Shown piece after piece: positions 1 to 7,735 of a DNA stretch of 64,000 nucleotides (within the stretch, counting starts at the first letter, position 1; each line of letters opens with the position of its first letter). The translations under genes were made by a program, and so were the position numbers. The notes below the pieces were generated by a model, which had not been told where the DNA came from, did no database searches, and saw nothing but the letters and a program-made list of their open reading frames with translations. Source of the stretch: Mycolicibacterium aromaticivorans JS19b1 = JCM 16368 (GTDB taxonomy: Bacteria > Actinomycetota > Actinomycetes > Mycobacteriales > Mycobacteriaceae); contig NZ_JALN02000001.1 in the NCBI RefSeq assembly GCF_000559085.1, forward strand, positions 1,674,001-1,738,000, written 5' to 3'.

Positions 1-108
1 GGGCGTCCAGAAAGCAAAAGACGCCCGCCTGCAAACAATGCTCCGCCCGTAGCGGCGGTTGTCAACAGGCCAGTGCGCGACACGCAACCACCATTGCCGC
101 CCGCGCTC

Positions 109-114
109 TACGGT
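109..114 (+). promoter_or_regulatory. Leaderless -10 box for the SAF-domain gene
   Basis: TACGGT fits the mycobacterial TANNNT -10 pattern and ends 6 bases before the ATG at 121. This suggests that transcription starts at or next to the start codon and explains the lack of a Shine-Dalgarno sequence. It decides the start at 121 over an in-frame codon at 73. No convincing -35 is seen. Confidence 0.5.
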
Positions 115-120
115 TGCGCC

Positions 121-774
121 ATGGGCGAGTCGCTCAACCCCACACTGCCGAACCGCATTCGGCACATGCTCCGGCCCGACTTCACCCGCACCGTCCTGGC
201 GCGCCGGGTCGTCGCCGGTGCGCTGGTCGTTCTCGCGGGCATTGCCGCGCTGCGACCCGACCCCGACCGCCATCGAACCGACGTGGTGGTCGCCACCCAT
301 GACCTCAGCCCGGGGCTGGCCCTGTCGGCCGACGACGTGACGGTGGAGAAGCGTTCTGCCGCAACGATTCCCGACGGTGCAAAGGTGACAGCCGACGATG
401 TGATCGGGGCGACGCTGGCCGGACCGACGCGACGCGGAGAAGTGCTCACCGACGTCAGGGTGCTCGGCTCACGGTTGACCGGGCTCAGCGCCGGACCTGA
501 CGCCCGGGTGGTGCCGCTGCACCTCGCCGACGCGGCGGTACTCGACATGATCCGGCCCGGCGACGTCGTCGACGTCATGGGCGCCGCGGACGCGGGCGGC
601 GACACGAAGCCGACGCTCGCGGCCACCAACGCCGTCGTCGTGCTGGTGTCGCCCAAGCAGAAGGCGGCAGGAGCGGGCGATGACCGGGTCGTGTTGGTGG
701 CGTTGCCCGCGGCGGGCGCGCACGCCTTGGCGGCGGCGACGCTGGTGCAGACCGTCACGCTGACGATCCACTGA
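121..774 (+). CDS. SAF-domain membrane-anchored protein (CpaB/RcpC-like)
   Basis: A 217-residue protein. The N-terminal 28 residues are basic, followed by one membrane segment at about residues 29-44. A SAF-like domain covers about 52-115 (motif around DLSPGLALSADDV), and an RcpC/CpaB-like C-terminal half includes the segment RPGDVVDVMG. SAF/CpaB proteins belong to Flp-pilus or export assemblies, but no other pilus gene is nearby, so the role here is open. The ATG at 121 is chosen because a leaderless -10 lies 6 bases upstream; the longer frame from 73 has no ribosome site. It sits just before the convergent small secreted protein gene. The family assignment is moderately sure and the function is unknown. 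Confidence 0.75.
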   Translation: MGESLNPTLPNRIRHMLRPDFTRTVLARRVVAGALVVLAGIAALRPDPDRHRTDVVVATHDLSPGLALSADDVTVEKRSAATIPDGAKVTADDVIGATLAGPTRRGEVLTDVRVLGSRLTGLSAGPDARVVPLHLADAAVLDMIRPGDVVDVMGAADAGGDTKPTLAATNAVVVLVSPKQKAAGAGDDRVVLVALPAAGAHALAAATLVQTVTLTIH

Positions 775-775
775 G

Positions 776-979
776 CTAACCGGCGGGCGGTGCCGGCGGC
801 GGGGTGGTGGGCGGCGGCGTCTGCTGGATCGCGTCCATCACCATGTCGGCGATCTCGTCAGACGACGAGCTGCTCACCGGGCCGGGCGCCGGGGCGGGAC
901 TCGGCGCCCCGGCAGCGATGCCGCCGGCCACGGCGAGCGCACCGAACGACGTCGCGACCGCCAATGCGCGCATCCACAT
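776..979 (-). CDS. Small secreted proline-rich protein
   Basis: A 67-68 residue protein. It begins [20 protein letters not shown], a typical Sec signal peptide, ending near AAGA around residue 24. The short mature part is Ser-rich, then has a helix-like stretch [13 protein letters not shown], and ends in a Pro/Thr tail. There is no lipobox cysteine. The ATG at 979 follows GAGGGGAAAACC, a clear ribosome site, so the longer frame to 1021 is unlikely. It stops two bases from the convergent SAF gene. No function is recognised. Small exported proteins of this form next to mscL appear to be mycobacterium-specific. Confidence 0.7.
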   Translation of the reverse strand: MWMRALAVATSFGALAVAGGIAAGAPSPAPAPGPVSSSSSDEIADMVMDAIQQTPPPTTPPPAPPAG

Positions 980-1086
980 GGTTTTCCCCTCCCACAACGT
1001 CTGCAGCCAAGCTAACAGCACTCCGTGTCCGCTGCCTGGCAGTACTACCCTTCGAGATCTCGGGACAGAGCGAAAGGGGCAATACC

Positions 1087-1542
1087 ATGCTGAAGGGATT
1101 CAAGGAGTTTCTCTCCCGCGGCAACATCGTCGACCTGTCGGTCGCGGTGGTGATCGGCACCGCGTTCACCGCGCTGGTCACCAAGTTCACCGAAAGCATC
1201 ATCCAGCCACTGATCAGCCGGATCGGTGCGGGCAAGGACACGAGTTACGGCCTACTGCGCATCGGGATCGGCGGAGGGCAGGCCATCGACCTGAACATCC
1301 TGCTGTCGGCGTTGATCAACTTCGTCCTGGTGGCGGCAGTCGTGTATTTCTTCGTCGTCGTGCCCTACAACAGGCTTCGGAAGAAGGGCGAGATCGAGCA
1401 GGCCGGCGACACCGAGTTGAGCCTGCTGACCGAGATTCGGGACCTGCTGGCCGATGCGGAGGGCGCACCGAAGAAGACCACCGGCCCGGGCACCGGCCCG
1501 AGCCCCGACACCGCTGCGATGACGAGCGCCGACAAAGACTGA
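1087..1542 (+). CDS. mscL: Large-conductance mechanosensitive channel MscL
   Basis: A 151-residue channel that opens under membrane tension to release solutes during hypo-osmotic shock; it forms a homopentamer in the inner membrane. The N-terminal signature [20 protein letters not shown] precedes TM1, which carries the pore-constriction segment [14 protein letters not shown] short periplasmic loop follows, then TM2 (about residues 68-92, [21 protein letters not shown]) and the cytoplasmic helix [10 protein letters not shown]. The C-terminal tail is lysine, proline and threonine rich and longer than in E. coli MscL. The ATG at 1087 is preceded by GAAAGGGG. The gene ends at a strong hairpin shared with the convergent porin gene. 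It is the counterpart of M. tuberculosis Rv0985c. Confidence 0.97.
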   Translation: MLKGFKEFLSRGNIVDLSVAVVIGTAFTALVTKFTESIIQPLISRIGAGKDTSYGLLRIGIGGGQAIDLNILLSALINFVLVAAVVYFFVVVPYNRLRKKGEIEQAGDTELSLLTEIRDLLADAEGAPKKTTGPGTGPSPDTAAMTSADKD

Positions 1543-1559
1543 CCACGCGCGAAACACAA

Positions 1560-1586
1560 ATGGCCCCCGGCGTGAGCCGGGGGCCA
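1560..1586. terminator. Bidirectional hairpin between mscL and the porin gene
   Basis: The arms ATGGCCCCCGGC and GCCGGGGGCCAT form a perfect 12-bp stem with a GTG-type loop. It lies 17 bases after the mscL stop and 21 bases after the end of the convergent porin gene, so it can stop both transcripts. The plus-strand flank is TGTGTT rather than a long T tract, as is common in mycobacteria. Confidence 0.85.
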
Positions 1587-1607
1587 TTGTGTTGACGTGC
1601 CAAGGAG

Positions 1608-2246
1608 TTAGTTCATGTTCCAGGGTTCGCCGTAGGTGGTGACGCTGTCACCGGCCTTGGAGATCAGGCGGGCGAAGGGGCGCAGCAGCACACCGCCGGC
1701 AGCACCGGTGACGGTGCCGTGGGCGTTGGCCACCGCGACCGAGCCGTTGGGGCCCGAGACGTCGACGGAGAACGTGGCGACTTCCTGGATACCGGGACCG
1801 TTGCCCAGGTCGGCGGAGATCGACACACCCGGGAACAGGTTCGGGGTGATCACCGAACCCAGCGGGTTGAAGCCCGTCGGGGAGATGTTGGCGTCGTCGA
1901 GCAGGATGTTGGGGGTGGTGTAGCTGAAGTTGATGCCCACACCCAGCGACCACGGGAAGCCCACCTGATAGCCCAGCTCCAAGGTGCCCGCGAACTCATC
2001 GGCACCCGGGCCGACCACGCTGTAGACAGCCTTGCCGGAGTGGAACCACTCCCGAGTCAGCCGGTTGCGGTCCAACGGGAACACACCGTTGAGGAAGGTG
2101 TCCCACTGCTGCACCGTCATCGTCCGGCCACCGCCGTCGACCAGACTCAGCTCATTATCCAAACCTGCGTGCGAGGTACCTGTCCCGACGAACAACGCCG
2201 CGACGGCAGCGATCATCGCCACCAGTACCCGACCGATTACCTTCAT
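1608..2246 (-). CDS. mspC: MspA-family outer-membrane porin (mspC-like)
   Basis: A 212-residue precursor of the octameric goblet porin that admits small hydrophilic solutes through the mycolate outer membrane. Residues 1-27 are a Sec signal peptide ending SHA, and the mature protein starts GLDNELSLVD as in MspA. The family blocks FLNGVFPLDRNRLTREWFHS, GINFSYTTPNIL and the C-terminus TYGEPWNMN are all present. The constriction aspartates D90 and D91 are kept, but the position equal to MspA D93 is Asn (DDAN) and that equal to E139 is Asn (SGPNGS). One extra residue lies in the loop after residue 95. The ATG at 2246 follows GGGAGAAC; a longer frame to 2339 is rejected. In M. smegmatis mspC sits beside the moaB2-pepD-mprAB locus, which supports the mspC name. 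Confidence 0.93.
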   Translation of the reverse strand: MKVIGRVLVAMIAAVAALFVGTGTSHAGLDNELSLVDGGGRTMTVQQWDTFLNGVFPLDRNRLTREWFHSGKAVYSVVGPGADEFAGTLELGYQVGFPWSLGVGINFSYTTPNILLDDANISPTGFNPLGSVITPNLFPGVSISADLGNGPGIQEVATFSVDVSGPNGSVAVANAHGTVTGAAGGVLLRPFARLISKAGDSVTTYGEPWNMN

Positions 2247-2615
2247 GTTCTCCCTAGCTATGTCGACGGCTGACCCGAGGGCTAACCGAGTGTGTTTTCG
2301 TGCTCGGGTCAACACATGCTGACACCGCCCACGGCGCACAGCAGTTCAATGAGAGTCCCTCACACACCGCTCTTACGCTCTGCTCATCGTTGACACGAGG
2401 AACATAACGGGATGACATCGGGGCGGCAACGCATAGCGATGCCGGGGCGTCAAACCGGTATTTGCGCGGGGAAGTTTGCTGGAAAGATAGCTCCAGTTAA
2501 CCGGGAACTGATTCCGTCGAGCGGAAACGGGCGCGAACCGGGCGCTTCGGTCATCTGTCCGGATCCGCCGGCCAACGTCGCGGCATACCCGGACCTGCCG
2601 ATCACCACCTGCTGA
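2247..2615. other. Intergenic region upstream of the porin gene
   Basis: These 369 bases hold no convincing gene. Short frames on the plus strand (for example 2412-2615) have no ribosome site, no family resemblance and uneven codon use. The region presumably contains the porin promoter and a long 5' leader, as known for mspA. I see no -10/-35 pair that I would defend. Confidence 0.5.
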
Positions 2616-2774
2616 TCATCCGCCGTGGTGGGGCGGGACGTTGTCCCGCAACCACTCGTCCCGGTCGTCGCGGTCGCGATTTGGCTCCGGATCGCGCTCG
2701 TCGGAGGACTCCTGGGGCAACTCGGAACCGAAAATCTTGTTAACTGCGATCCGGTTCTCGCGCGGACTGCCCAT
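2616..2774 (-). CDS. Small acidic/charged protein behind a CRP-type site
   Basis: A 52-residue ORF. It starts MGSPRENRIAVNKIFGSELP and then becomes extremely charged (DERDPEPNRDRDDRDEWLRD), ending NVPPHHGG. Third codon positions are mostly G or C, as in neighbouring real genes. It has no signal peptide and is probably cytosolic and partly disordered. It lies 150 bases downstream of moaB2 on the same strand but has its own upstream region containing a perfect CRP-type palindrome. No good ribosome site is visible before the ATG at 2774. I do not recognise the family. It could be a regulatory or stress micro-protein, or a non-conserved ORF. Confidence 0.55.
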   Translation of the reverse strand: MGSPRENRIAVNKIFGSELPQESSDERDPEPNRDRDDRDEWLRDNVPPHHGG

Positions 2775-2790
2775 CACAGGAACCACAGAT

Positions 2791-2806
2791 TGTGATAAAG
2801 ATCACA
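2791..2806. promoter_or_regulatory. CRP/Crp-type binding site
   Basis: TGTGATAAAGATCACA is an exact TGTGA-N6-TCACA palindrome, the consensus for mycobacterial CRP (M. tuberculosis Rv3676). It extends one more base pair on each side (T...A) into ATTGTGA/TCACAAT. It is centred about 24 bases upstream of the ATG of the 52-residue ORF (minus strand). The moaB2 gene on the other side ends 120 bases away and is convergent in sense, so the small ORF is the only adjacent target. Confidence 0.75.
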
Positions 2807-2927
2807 ATCTTGATATTTGTGCAGTTCACAGGGTGTTAACACAACGCCTCCGACCCCGGTAGTGATGCCGATAATTGACGTTACGCCGCGGTAATAATCG
2901 CTCGCGGGCGCGCCGGGTGAAGCTTGC

Positions 2928-3509
2928 TTAGATCTCGAGGCTGGACAGCTCGCCGATGACATGGGTCGCCAGCGGGTTCAGCGTCGCCATACCGTCACGA
3001 ACCGCGTACCGCGAGCCGGCGATGTTGACGACCAACGTGCTGCCGGAGATCCCGGCCAGACCGCGGGACAACCCCGCGTCGGTGATTCCCGCGGACAGCC
3101 CGGAGGCGCGCAACGCCTCCGAGATACCCAGCAGTTCACGGTCGAGGATCGTCCTGGTGGCTTCCGGCGTCACGTCGCGCGGAGTCACACCCGTACCGCC
3201 CACCGACACCACGAGGTCGACACCACCGATCACTGCTGTGTTCAGCGCGTTCCGGATCTCGACTTCGTCGGCAGAGACCGCCACAACGCCGTCCACCACG
3301 AAACCCGCCTCGGCGAGCAGCTCGGTGACCAACGGTCCGCTGTGGTCCTCCTCATCGCCGTGGGCCGTGCGGTCGTCGACGACGACGACGAGCGCGCGCC
3401 CCACCAGCTCCCCTGGCTGTTCCATGGATGTCACCGTATATCTGCCCTGCGACAGCCCGGCAGCCGCACCACTGGCTGTCATGGGATGTTCACCCACCAC
3501 CCGGATCAT
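2928..3509 (-). CDS. moaB2: Molybdopterin biosynthesis protein MoaB2
   Basis: A MoaB/MogA-type protein of the MoCF fold, 193 residues from the ATG at 3509. It carries the molybdopterin-binding signature GGTGVTPRDVTPEATR, preceded by VVVVDDRTAHG. Members adenylate molybdopterin before molybdate insertion. MoaB2 of M. tuberculosis is also reported to bind the sigma factor SigE, which fits its place in the envelope-stress locus. The ATG at 3509 overlaps the pepD stop (ATGA), indicating translational coupling. Homology only starts near MEQPGELVGR, so the ATG at 3425 or 3482 are alternatives. Downstream is the CRP-linked small ORF. Confidence 0.9.
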   Translation of the reverse strand: MIRVVGEHPMTASGAAAGLSQGRYTVTSMEQPGELVGRALVVVVDDRTAHGDEEDHSGPLVTELLAEAGFVVDGVVAVSADEVEIRNALNTAVIGGVDLVVSVGGTGVTPRDVTPEATRTILDRELLGISEALRASGLSAGITDAGLSRGLAGISGSTLVVNIAGSRYAVRDGMATLNPLATHVIGELSSLEI

Positions 3510-4951
3510 TGGGCGGCCTTTCCGAGCGTGACCTGCACGGTGCGATCCGCACCCGACGGGTCCTTGAACGTCAGCGTCACCTGATCGCCGGGCGCCCGTG
3601 ACCGGACCGCGGCCACCAGCGCGTCGGCGCTGCCGATCACCCGGTCGTCGACCTTGGTGACCACGACGCCGTTGGGCAGGCCGGCGGCCGCGGCAGCGCC
3701 ACCCTTGGTGACATCGACGATCTTCGCTCCATGTGTCGTGGTGTCATTGCTGACCTGGACACCCAGCGACGCGTGGGTGGCGGTGCCGGTGCTGATCAGC
3801 TCGTCGGCGATCCGTTTGGCCTGGTCGACCGGGATCGCGAAGCCCAGGCCGATCGAACCGCTCTGGGCGTCAGGGGAATCGCCGCCCATCGTCGCGATCG
3901 CGGAGTTCACTCCCACGAGCTCGCCGCTCATGTTCACCAGCGCACCACCCGAGTTACCCGGGTTGATCGCGGCGTCGGTCTGGATGGCGTCGAGCACCGT
4001 GTTCTGGTTGTTGGTGTCGCCGCCGGTGGCGACCGGGCGGTTCAGTGCGCTGACGATGCCGGTGGTGACGGTGCCCTCGAGGCCGAGCGGCGAACCGACC
4101 GCCACCACGTCCTGGCCGACCCGCAGGTTGGCCGACGAACCCAGACTGATGGGCGTCAGGCCGGACACTCCCTGAGCCCGAACCACGGCGATGTCACTGG
4201 CCGGGTCGGTACCCACCACGGTGAAGGGTGCGGTGCGACCGTCGGCGAAGGTCACCGTGGTCGTCGGTGCCCCGCCCGCACCGGCGCTGGGGCCGCCGGA
4301 CGGCGGAGCGCCCGGGCCACCCGGCGCGAGGGGGATTCCCGGCAGGCCAGGGATGGACGGCGCCGCCGGGGCGGGCGCCGGCCCGCCACCCTTGGCCGCG
4401 GCGACGACGTGGTTGTTGGTCAGGATGAGCCCGTCGGAGGACAGGATGATGCCCGACCCCTCCTCGGACTGGCGCCCGAACTCGGTCTCGAGCTTGACGA
4501 CGCTGGGTACCACCTTGGCCGCCACCTGCTCTACCGATCCGACCGGCACGTTCGCCGCGGGCACGTTGGCTCCCCCGATGGGCGAACCCCCGAGTCCGGA
4601 GCCCACCGCCTGATGGTCCGGATGTGCGAGCAGCGCCACACCGCCACCGATTCCTGCCGAAACGACGGCGATCGCCAGCGCGCCCGCCACCAACGCGCCT
4701 GCGCGCGAGCGAGGGCGCGGCGGCATCGGTGCGTAGCCGACCGTCGTCGGCGGATTCCCTTGGCGCGCAGCCTGATACGGGTCGTACGATTGCCGGTATT
4801 GCTGCTGGTGCGGTTGGGTGGCATAGCGCCAGTCATAGGGCTGCTGATAACCGGCTGTCCTCGGCTGGGGTGAATACCCCGGCGCCGCAGGCTGATTCGG
4901 CCCGGGGGGCCCGGGCTGCTGCGGCGGCGAGTACCTCGAGTGGTCGGTCAT
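3506..4951 (-). CDS. pepD: HtrA-like serine protease PepD
   Basis: A 481-residue membrane-anchored trypsin-like protease with a PDZ domain that degrades misfolded proteins in the periplasm. Residues 1-84 are a Pro/Gln/Tyr-rich cytosolic tail; a membrane helix covers about 85-108. The catalytic triad is visible: His181 in LTNNHVV, Asp253 in DPASDIAVV and Ser334 in NPGNSGGAL. Between His and Asp lies a Gly/Pro/Ala-rich insertion (about 188-228), longer than usual. The PDZ domain covers about 395-478. The ATG at 4951 (MTDHSRYSPP) follows AGGAAGAG; the upstream frame to 5014 overlaps mprB. It is cotranscribed with mprAB and, in M. tuberculosis, is a direct target of MprA and SigE. Confidence 0.95.
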   Translation of the reverse strand: MTDHSRYSPPQQPGPPGPNQPAAPGYSPQPRTAGYQQPYDWRYATQPHQQQYRQSYDPYQAARQGNPPTTVGYAPMPPRPRSRAGALVAGALAIAVVSAGIGGGVALLAHPDHQAVGSGLGGSPIGGANVPAANVPVGSVEQVAAKVVPSVVKLETEFGRQSEEGSGIILSSDGLILTNNHVVAAAKGGGPAPAPAAPSIPGLPGIPLAPGGPGAPPSGGPSAGAGGAPTTTVTFADGRTAPFTVVGTDPASDIAVVRAQGVSGLTPISLGSSANLRVGQDVVAVGSPLGLEGTVTTGIVSALNRPVATGGDTNNQNTVLDAIQTDAAINPGNSGGALVNMSGELVGVNSAIATMGGDSPDAQSGSIGLGFAIPVDQAKRIADELISTGTATHASLGVQVSNDTTTHGAKIVDVTKGGAAAAAGLPNGVVVTKVDDRVIGSADALVAAVRSRAPGDQVTLTFKDPSGADRTVQVTLGKAAQ

Positions 4952-5013
4952 GTCGTCAGGTCGCTCTTCCTGTTCACAAATGCCTAAAACTGCTGACCAC
5001 AGCATGCCTTGCA

Positions 5014-6561
5014 CTACTGAGAATCGACTGAGATAACACTCGGTCCAACGTTGGGTTTTTTCTCATGAAATCGGCGATCACCATTGGTCCTGGCGATTGT
5101 GGCCGTGTTTTCGCTTTCGGCTGAATCGTCGTCTGGGTAGTCGTCGGCGGAGATCGGCAGGCCCGGCAGCAGGACGAAGAACGACGTGCCCGGCGGCTGC
5201 CCGCCGGGGATCGTTTCTCCGATGCGGATCATGCCACCGTGCTTGACAACGACCTGCTTGACGATCGCCAGGCCCAGCCCGGACCCGGGCATCGCCCGCG
5301 CCGACGCTGACCGGTAGAACCGTTCGAAGACCAGACCGCGCTCCTGCGGGGGGATTCCGGGCCCGTAATCGGACACCACGAGTTCGGCGTGGGCGGCGTC
5401 CACCTGGCGCAGCCGCACCCCGACGTGCGCGCCCGACGGGCTCCACTTCGCCGCGTTGTCAAGCAGATTGACAACCGCCCGGGACAATCCGGCCGGATCG
5501 CCGTAGACCTGCCATCCGACGACGTCGACGTCGAACTGGACATCGTTGCGGCGCCTGCGCGCGCGCTCCAGGCTGCGGTCGACGATGTCGCTGAGATCGA
5601 CCGCCTCGTGGACGAGTCCGCCGGCATCCTCACGGGTCAGGTCGACGAGATCGCCTACCAGAGTGGACAATTCCTCGATCTGCCCGATCACATCGGTGCG
5701 CAGGTCGGCCATCTCGCTGTCCGGAAGCCGCGGGGCGCCCGGCTTCATCGACGCCATCAGCAGCTCGACGTTGGTCCGCAGTGAGGTCAGCGGCGTGCGA
5801 AGCTCGTGTCCGGCGTCCGCAACCAGCCGGGCCTGCCGCTCCCGCGATTCGGTCAGCGCGCGCAGCATCGTGTTGAAGGTCTCGGTGAGCCTGGCGAGTT
5901 CGTCACTACCGAAGACCGGAATGGGACGCAGGTCATCGGTACGCGCCACCCGTTCGGCGGCCTCGGTGAGCCGGGCCACCGGCCGCAGACCGGTGCGCGC
6001 CACCATCCCGCCGGCGATCGCCGCGACCACGACACCGATGCCGCCCACCGCCAGCAGGACCCATTTCAGTTTGGTCATCACCGCATTGGTGGGCGCCAGG
6101 CTCTTGGATATCAGCAGTGATCTGTTGTCGGGCAGGTGAACCGCCAGCACCCGCTGGTTGCCGACAGTGCGGCGAGACATCAACAGCTCGCCGTTGATGA
6201 CGGATTTCTCCGGCTCACCGACAGGCAACTTCTGACCCTGCTGATTGGCGGTGTACGTCGACCGGCCCGGGTTTACCAGCATCGCGTTGACATCGGAATA
6301 GGCGGTGCCCTCGATGGCCTTACCGGGGTCGGCGGCCAGCGAGCCGCTGGCGATCAGCAGGCTCGCGCGGCTCTGCAGTTGGTTGTCGATGTCGGTGTAG
6401 AGCGCGGCCGACACCACGGCGTACACCGCAACCGCCATGAGCACCACGACCATGGCCACCATGGACATGGCCAGCAGCATCACCCGCCATCGCAATGACA
6501 ACGATGACGTCGGCTCTTCCGGCGCCCGCTCAGCCCGCGCGCGCCGCCTCAGTGGTGACAT
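5014..6561 (-). CDS. mprB: Sensor histidine kinase MprB
   Basis: A 515-residue envelope-stress sensor and partner of MprA. It has two membrane helices (about 27-54 and 166-188) around an extracytoplasmic domain of about 110 residues, a HAMP linker (about 189-242), and the H box DAGHELRTPLTSLR with phospho-accepting His252. N, G1 and G2 boxes follow (VNLLDNAAKW, DYGPGIP, GSGLGLAIV). The C-terminal 50 residues after the kinase core are acidic and probably disordered. The start overlaps the mprA stop by one base (TGATG), so the two are coupled. MprB is known to be held inactive by DnaK at the extracytoplasmic domain in M. tuberculosis. Confidence 0.96.
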   Translation of the reverse strand: MSPLRRRARAERAPEEPTSSLSLRWRVMLLAMSMVAMVVVLMAVAVYAVVSAALYTDIDNQLQSRASLLIASGSLAADPGKAIEGTAYSDVNAMLVNPGRSTYTANQQGQKLPVGEPEKSVINGELLMSRRTVGNQRVLAVHLPDNRSLLISKSLAPTNAVMTKLKWVLLAVGGIGVVVAAIAGGMVARTGLRPVARLTEAAERVARTDDLRPIPVFGSDELARLTETFNTMLRALTESRERQARLVADAGHELRTPLTSLRTNVELLMASMKPGAPRLPDSEMADLRTDVIGQIEELSTLVGDLVDLTREDAGGLVHEAVDLSDIVDRSLERARRRRNDVQFDVDVVGWQVYGDPAGLSRAVVNLLDNAAKWSPSGAHVGVRLRQVDAAHAELVVSDYGPGIPPQERGLVFERFYRSASARAMPGSGLGLAIVKQVVVKHGGMIRIGETIPGGQPPGTSFFVLLPGLPISADDYPDDDSAESENTATIARTNGDRRFHEKKPNVGPSVISVDSQ

Positions 6562-7253
6562 CAGGGCGGTGTCTCACGCAGCACATAGCCCACACCCCGC
6601 ACGGTGTGGATCAGCCGCGGCTCTCCTTCCGCTTCAGTCTTTCGGCGCAGGTACCCGACGTAAACCTCCAGCGCATTGCCCGAGGTCGGGAAGTCGAAAC
6701 CCCACACCTCCTCGAGAATGCGGCTGCGCGTGAGCACCCGGCGCGGATTGGCGATCAGCATCTCCAGCAACGCGAACTCGGTGCGGGTCAAGCTGATCGC
6801 GCGTTTGCCGCGATGCACCTCGCGGGTCACCGGATCGAGCGTCAGATCGCCGAACGTCATCACCGCGGAATCGGACTGCTCCTCGGGGCCGGTCCGGCGC
6901 AGCAGCGCGCGCATCCGGGCCAGCAACTCTTCGAGGGCGAACGGCTTGGGCAGATAGTCGTCGGCACCGGCATCCAGACCGGCGACCCGCTCGGACACCG
7001 AGTCACGAGCGGTCAGAACCAGGATCGGAAGATCGTCGCCCGTGCTGCGCAGCTGGCGACAAACCTCGAGGCCGTCCAGCCGCGGCATCATCACATCTAG
7101 CACGAGCGCATCAGGCCGGTCATTGGCGATCGCGTCGAGTGCTTCGACCCCGTCCTGCGCCAGGTCTACGGAATATCCGTTGAACGACAGCGACCGGCGG
7201 AGCGACTCGCGCACAGCGCGATCATCATCGACGACAAGTATTCGCACAGCCAC
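6561..7253 (-). CDS. mprA: Response regulator MprA
   Basis: A 230-residue OmpR/PhoB-family regulator. The receiver domain (1-118) has the acidic pocket VVDDD and the phospho-accepting Asp53 in LVLDVMMP, with Lys in LPKPF. The C-terminal winged helix (about 130-228) contains [10 protein letters not shown] and VYVGYLRRK. In M. tuberculosis MprA responds to detergent and cell-wall stress, activating sigE, sigB and pepD and its own operon. It is first in the operon mprA-mprB-pepD-moaB2. A direct repeat resembling the MprA box lies 15 bases upstream of the start. Confidence 0.96.
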   Translation of the reverse strand: MAVRILVVDDDRAVRESLRRSLSFNGYSVDLAQDGVEALDAIANDRPDALVLDVMMPRLDGLEVCRQLRSTGDDLPILVLTARDSVSERVAGLDAGADDYLPKPFALEELLARMRALLRRTGPEEQSDSAVMTFGDLTLDPVTREVHRGKRAISLTRTEFALLEMLIANPRRVLTRSRILEEVWGFDFPTSGNALEVYVGYLRRKTEAEGEPRLIHTVRGVGYVLRETPP

Positions 7254-7267
7254 AGTCTCAACCCAAC

Positions 7268-7286
7268 GCCTGAGATTGGCCTGAGA
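7268..7286 (-). promoter_or_regulatory. Direct-repeat MprA-type box before mprA
   Basis: Read on the minus strand, two perfect copies of TCTCAGGC are separated by three bases (7286-7279 and 7275-7268), giving an 11-base period. OmpR-family regulators bind such same-face repeats, and MprA is known to bind loosely conserved 8-bp direct repeats in its own promoter. Autoregulation is therefore likely. Confidence 0.65.
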
Positions 7287-7328
7287 GGCACGCCGCGCGA
7301 GCAGGCAATTCGCGGCCGGCGAACGGCG

Positions 7329-7502
7329 TCAGCGTTTGTCGAGATCGATCAATCCGAGGCGCGCGGCCTTGAGCAACCGGCGGGGAACCTTGTGCTGGCG
7401 ACCGCCGACGGAAACGTTGACCAGACCGGTGGCCTCGGCCTTCCACTGCGCGCGCCGACTGCGGGTGTTCGCGCGCGACATTCTGCGCTTGGGCACAGCC
7501 AT
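7329..7502 (-). CDS. rpmF: 50S ribosomal protein L32
   Basis: A 57-residue basic protein starting [17 protein letters not shown] and ending LGLIDLDKR. It is the typical L32 of the large ribosomal subunit, near the peptide exit region. It contains no cysteine, so it is the zinc-independent (C-minus) form, unlike L32 proteins with two CXXC pairs. Third codon positions are strongly G/C. It lies directly upstream of mprA in the same direction, as in M. tuberculosis, with about 75 bases between them. Confidence 0.95.
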   Translation of the reverse strand: MAVPKRRMSRANTRSRRAQWKAEATGLVNVSVGGRQHKVPRRLLKAARLGLIDLDKR

Positions 7503-7633
7503 GACGTGCTTCTCCTTGATCAGGGGTGCCGCCGCGCAGAGACTCTGACATGCCGGCGGCCAACAATTGCATCTCAGGATAGCCGCTCACCTGCGTCGGC
7601 TCCAAAACACCCGGGAGGAGTGACCTCAACCCT

Positions 7634-7663
7634 TGACGGGGAACCGCCGGTCCCAAGTAACCT
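7634..7663 (+). promoter_or_regulatory. Promoter of the atuA-like/fadE13-accD2-accA2 operon
   Basis: TTGACG at 7634-7639 matches the SigA -35. After an 18-base spacer, TAACCT at 7658-7663 fits the -10 pattern. The start codon is about 70 bases downstream, and an operator-like palindrome covers the -10. Confidence 0.6.
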
Positions 7664-7674
7664 ACCGGTTGGTT
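7659..7674. promoter_or_regulatory. Palindromic operator over the operon -10
   Basis: AACCTACCGGTTGGTT is a palindrome (AACCwACCGGTwGGTT, one mismatched central pair). It overlaps the -10 and the start of transcription. Its size and symmetry fit a TetR-family repressor sensing an acyl-CoA of the pathway. No repressor gene is adjacent, so it must act from elsewhere. Confidence 0.6.
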
Positions 7675-7735
7675 GGTTCGGGGAACGGGGCGGAGCGACC
7701 CGGGATCGAGTGCCAGTGAAGGGAACACAGCGCGC

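Noticed and set aside
1..26. Inverted repeat GGGCGTC...GACGCCC at the left edge
   Set aside because: Seven pairs with a 12-base loop at the window edge; the gene it might belong to is not visible.
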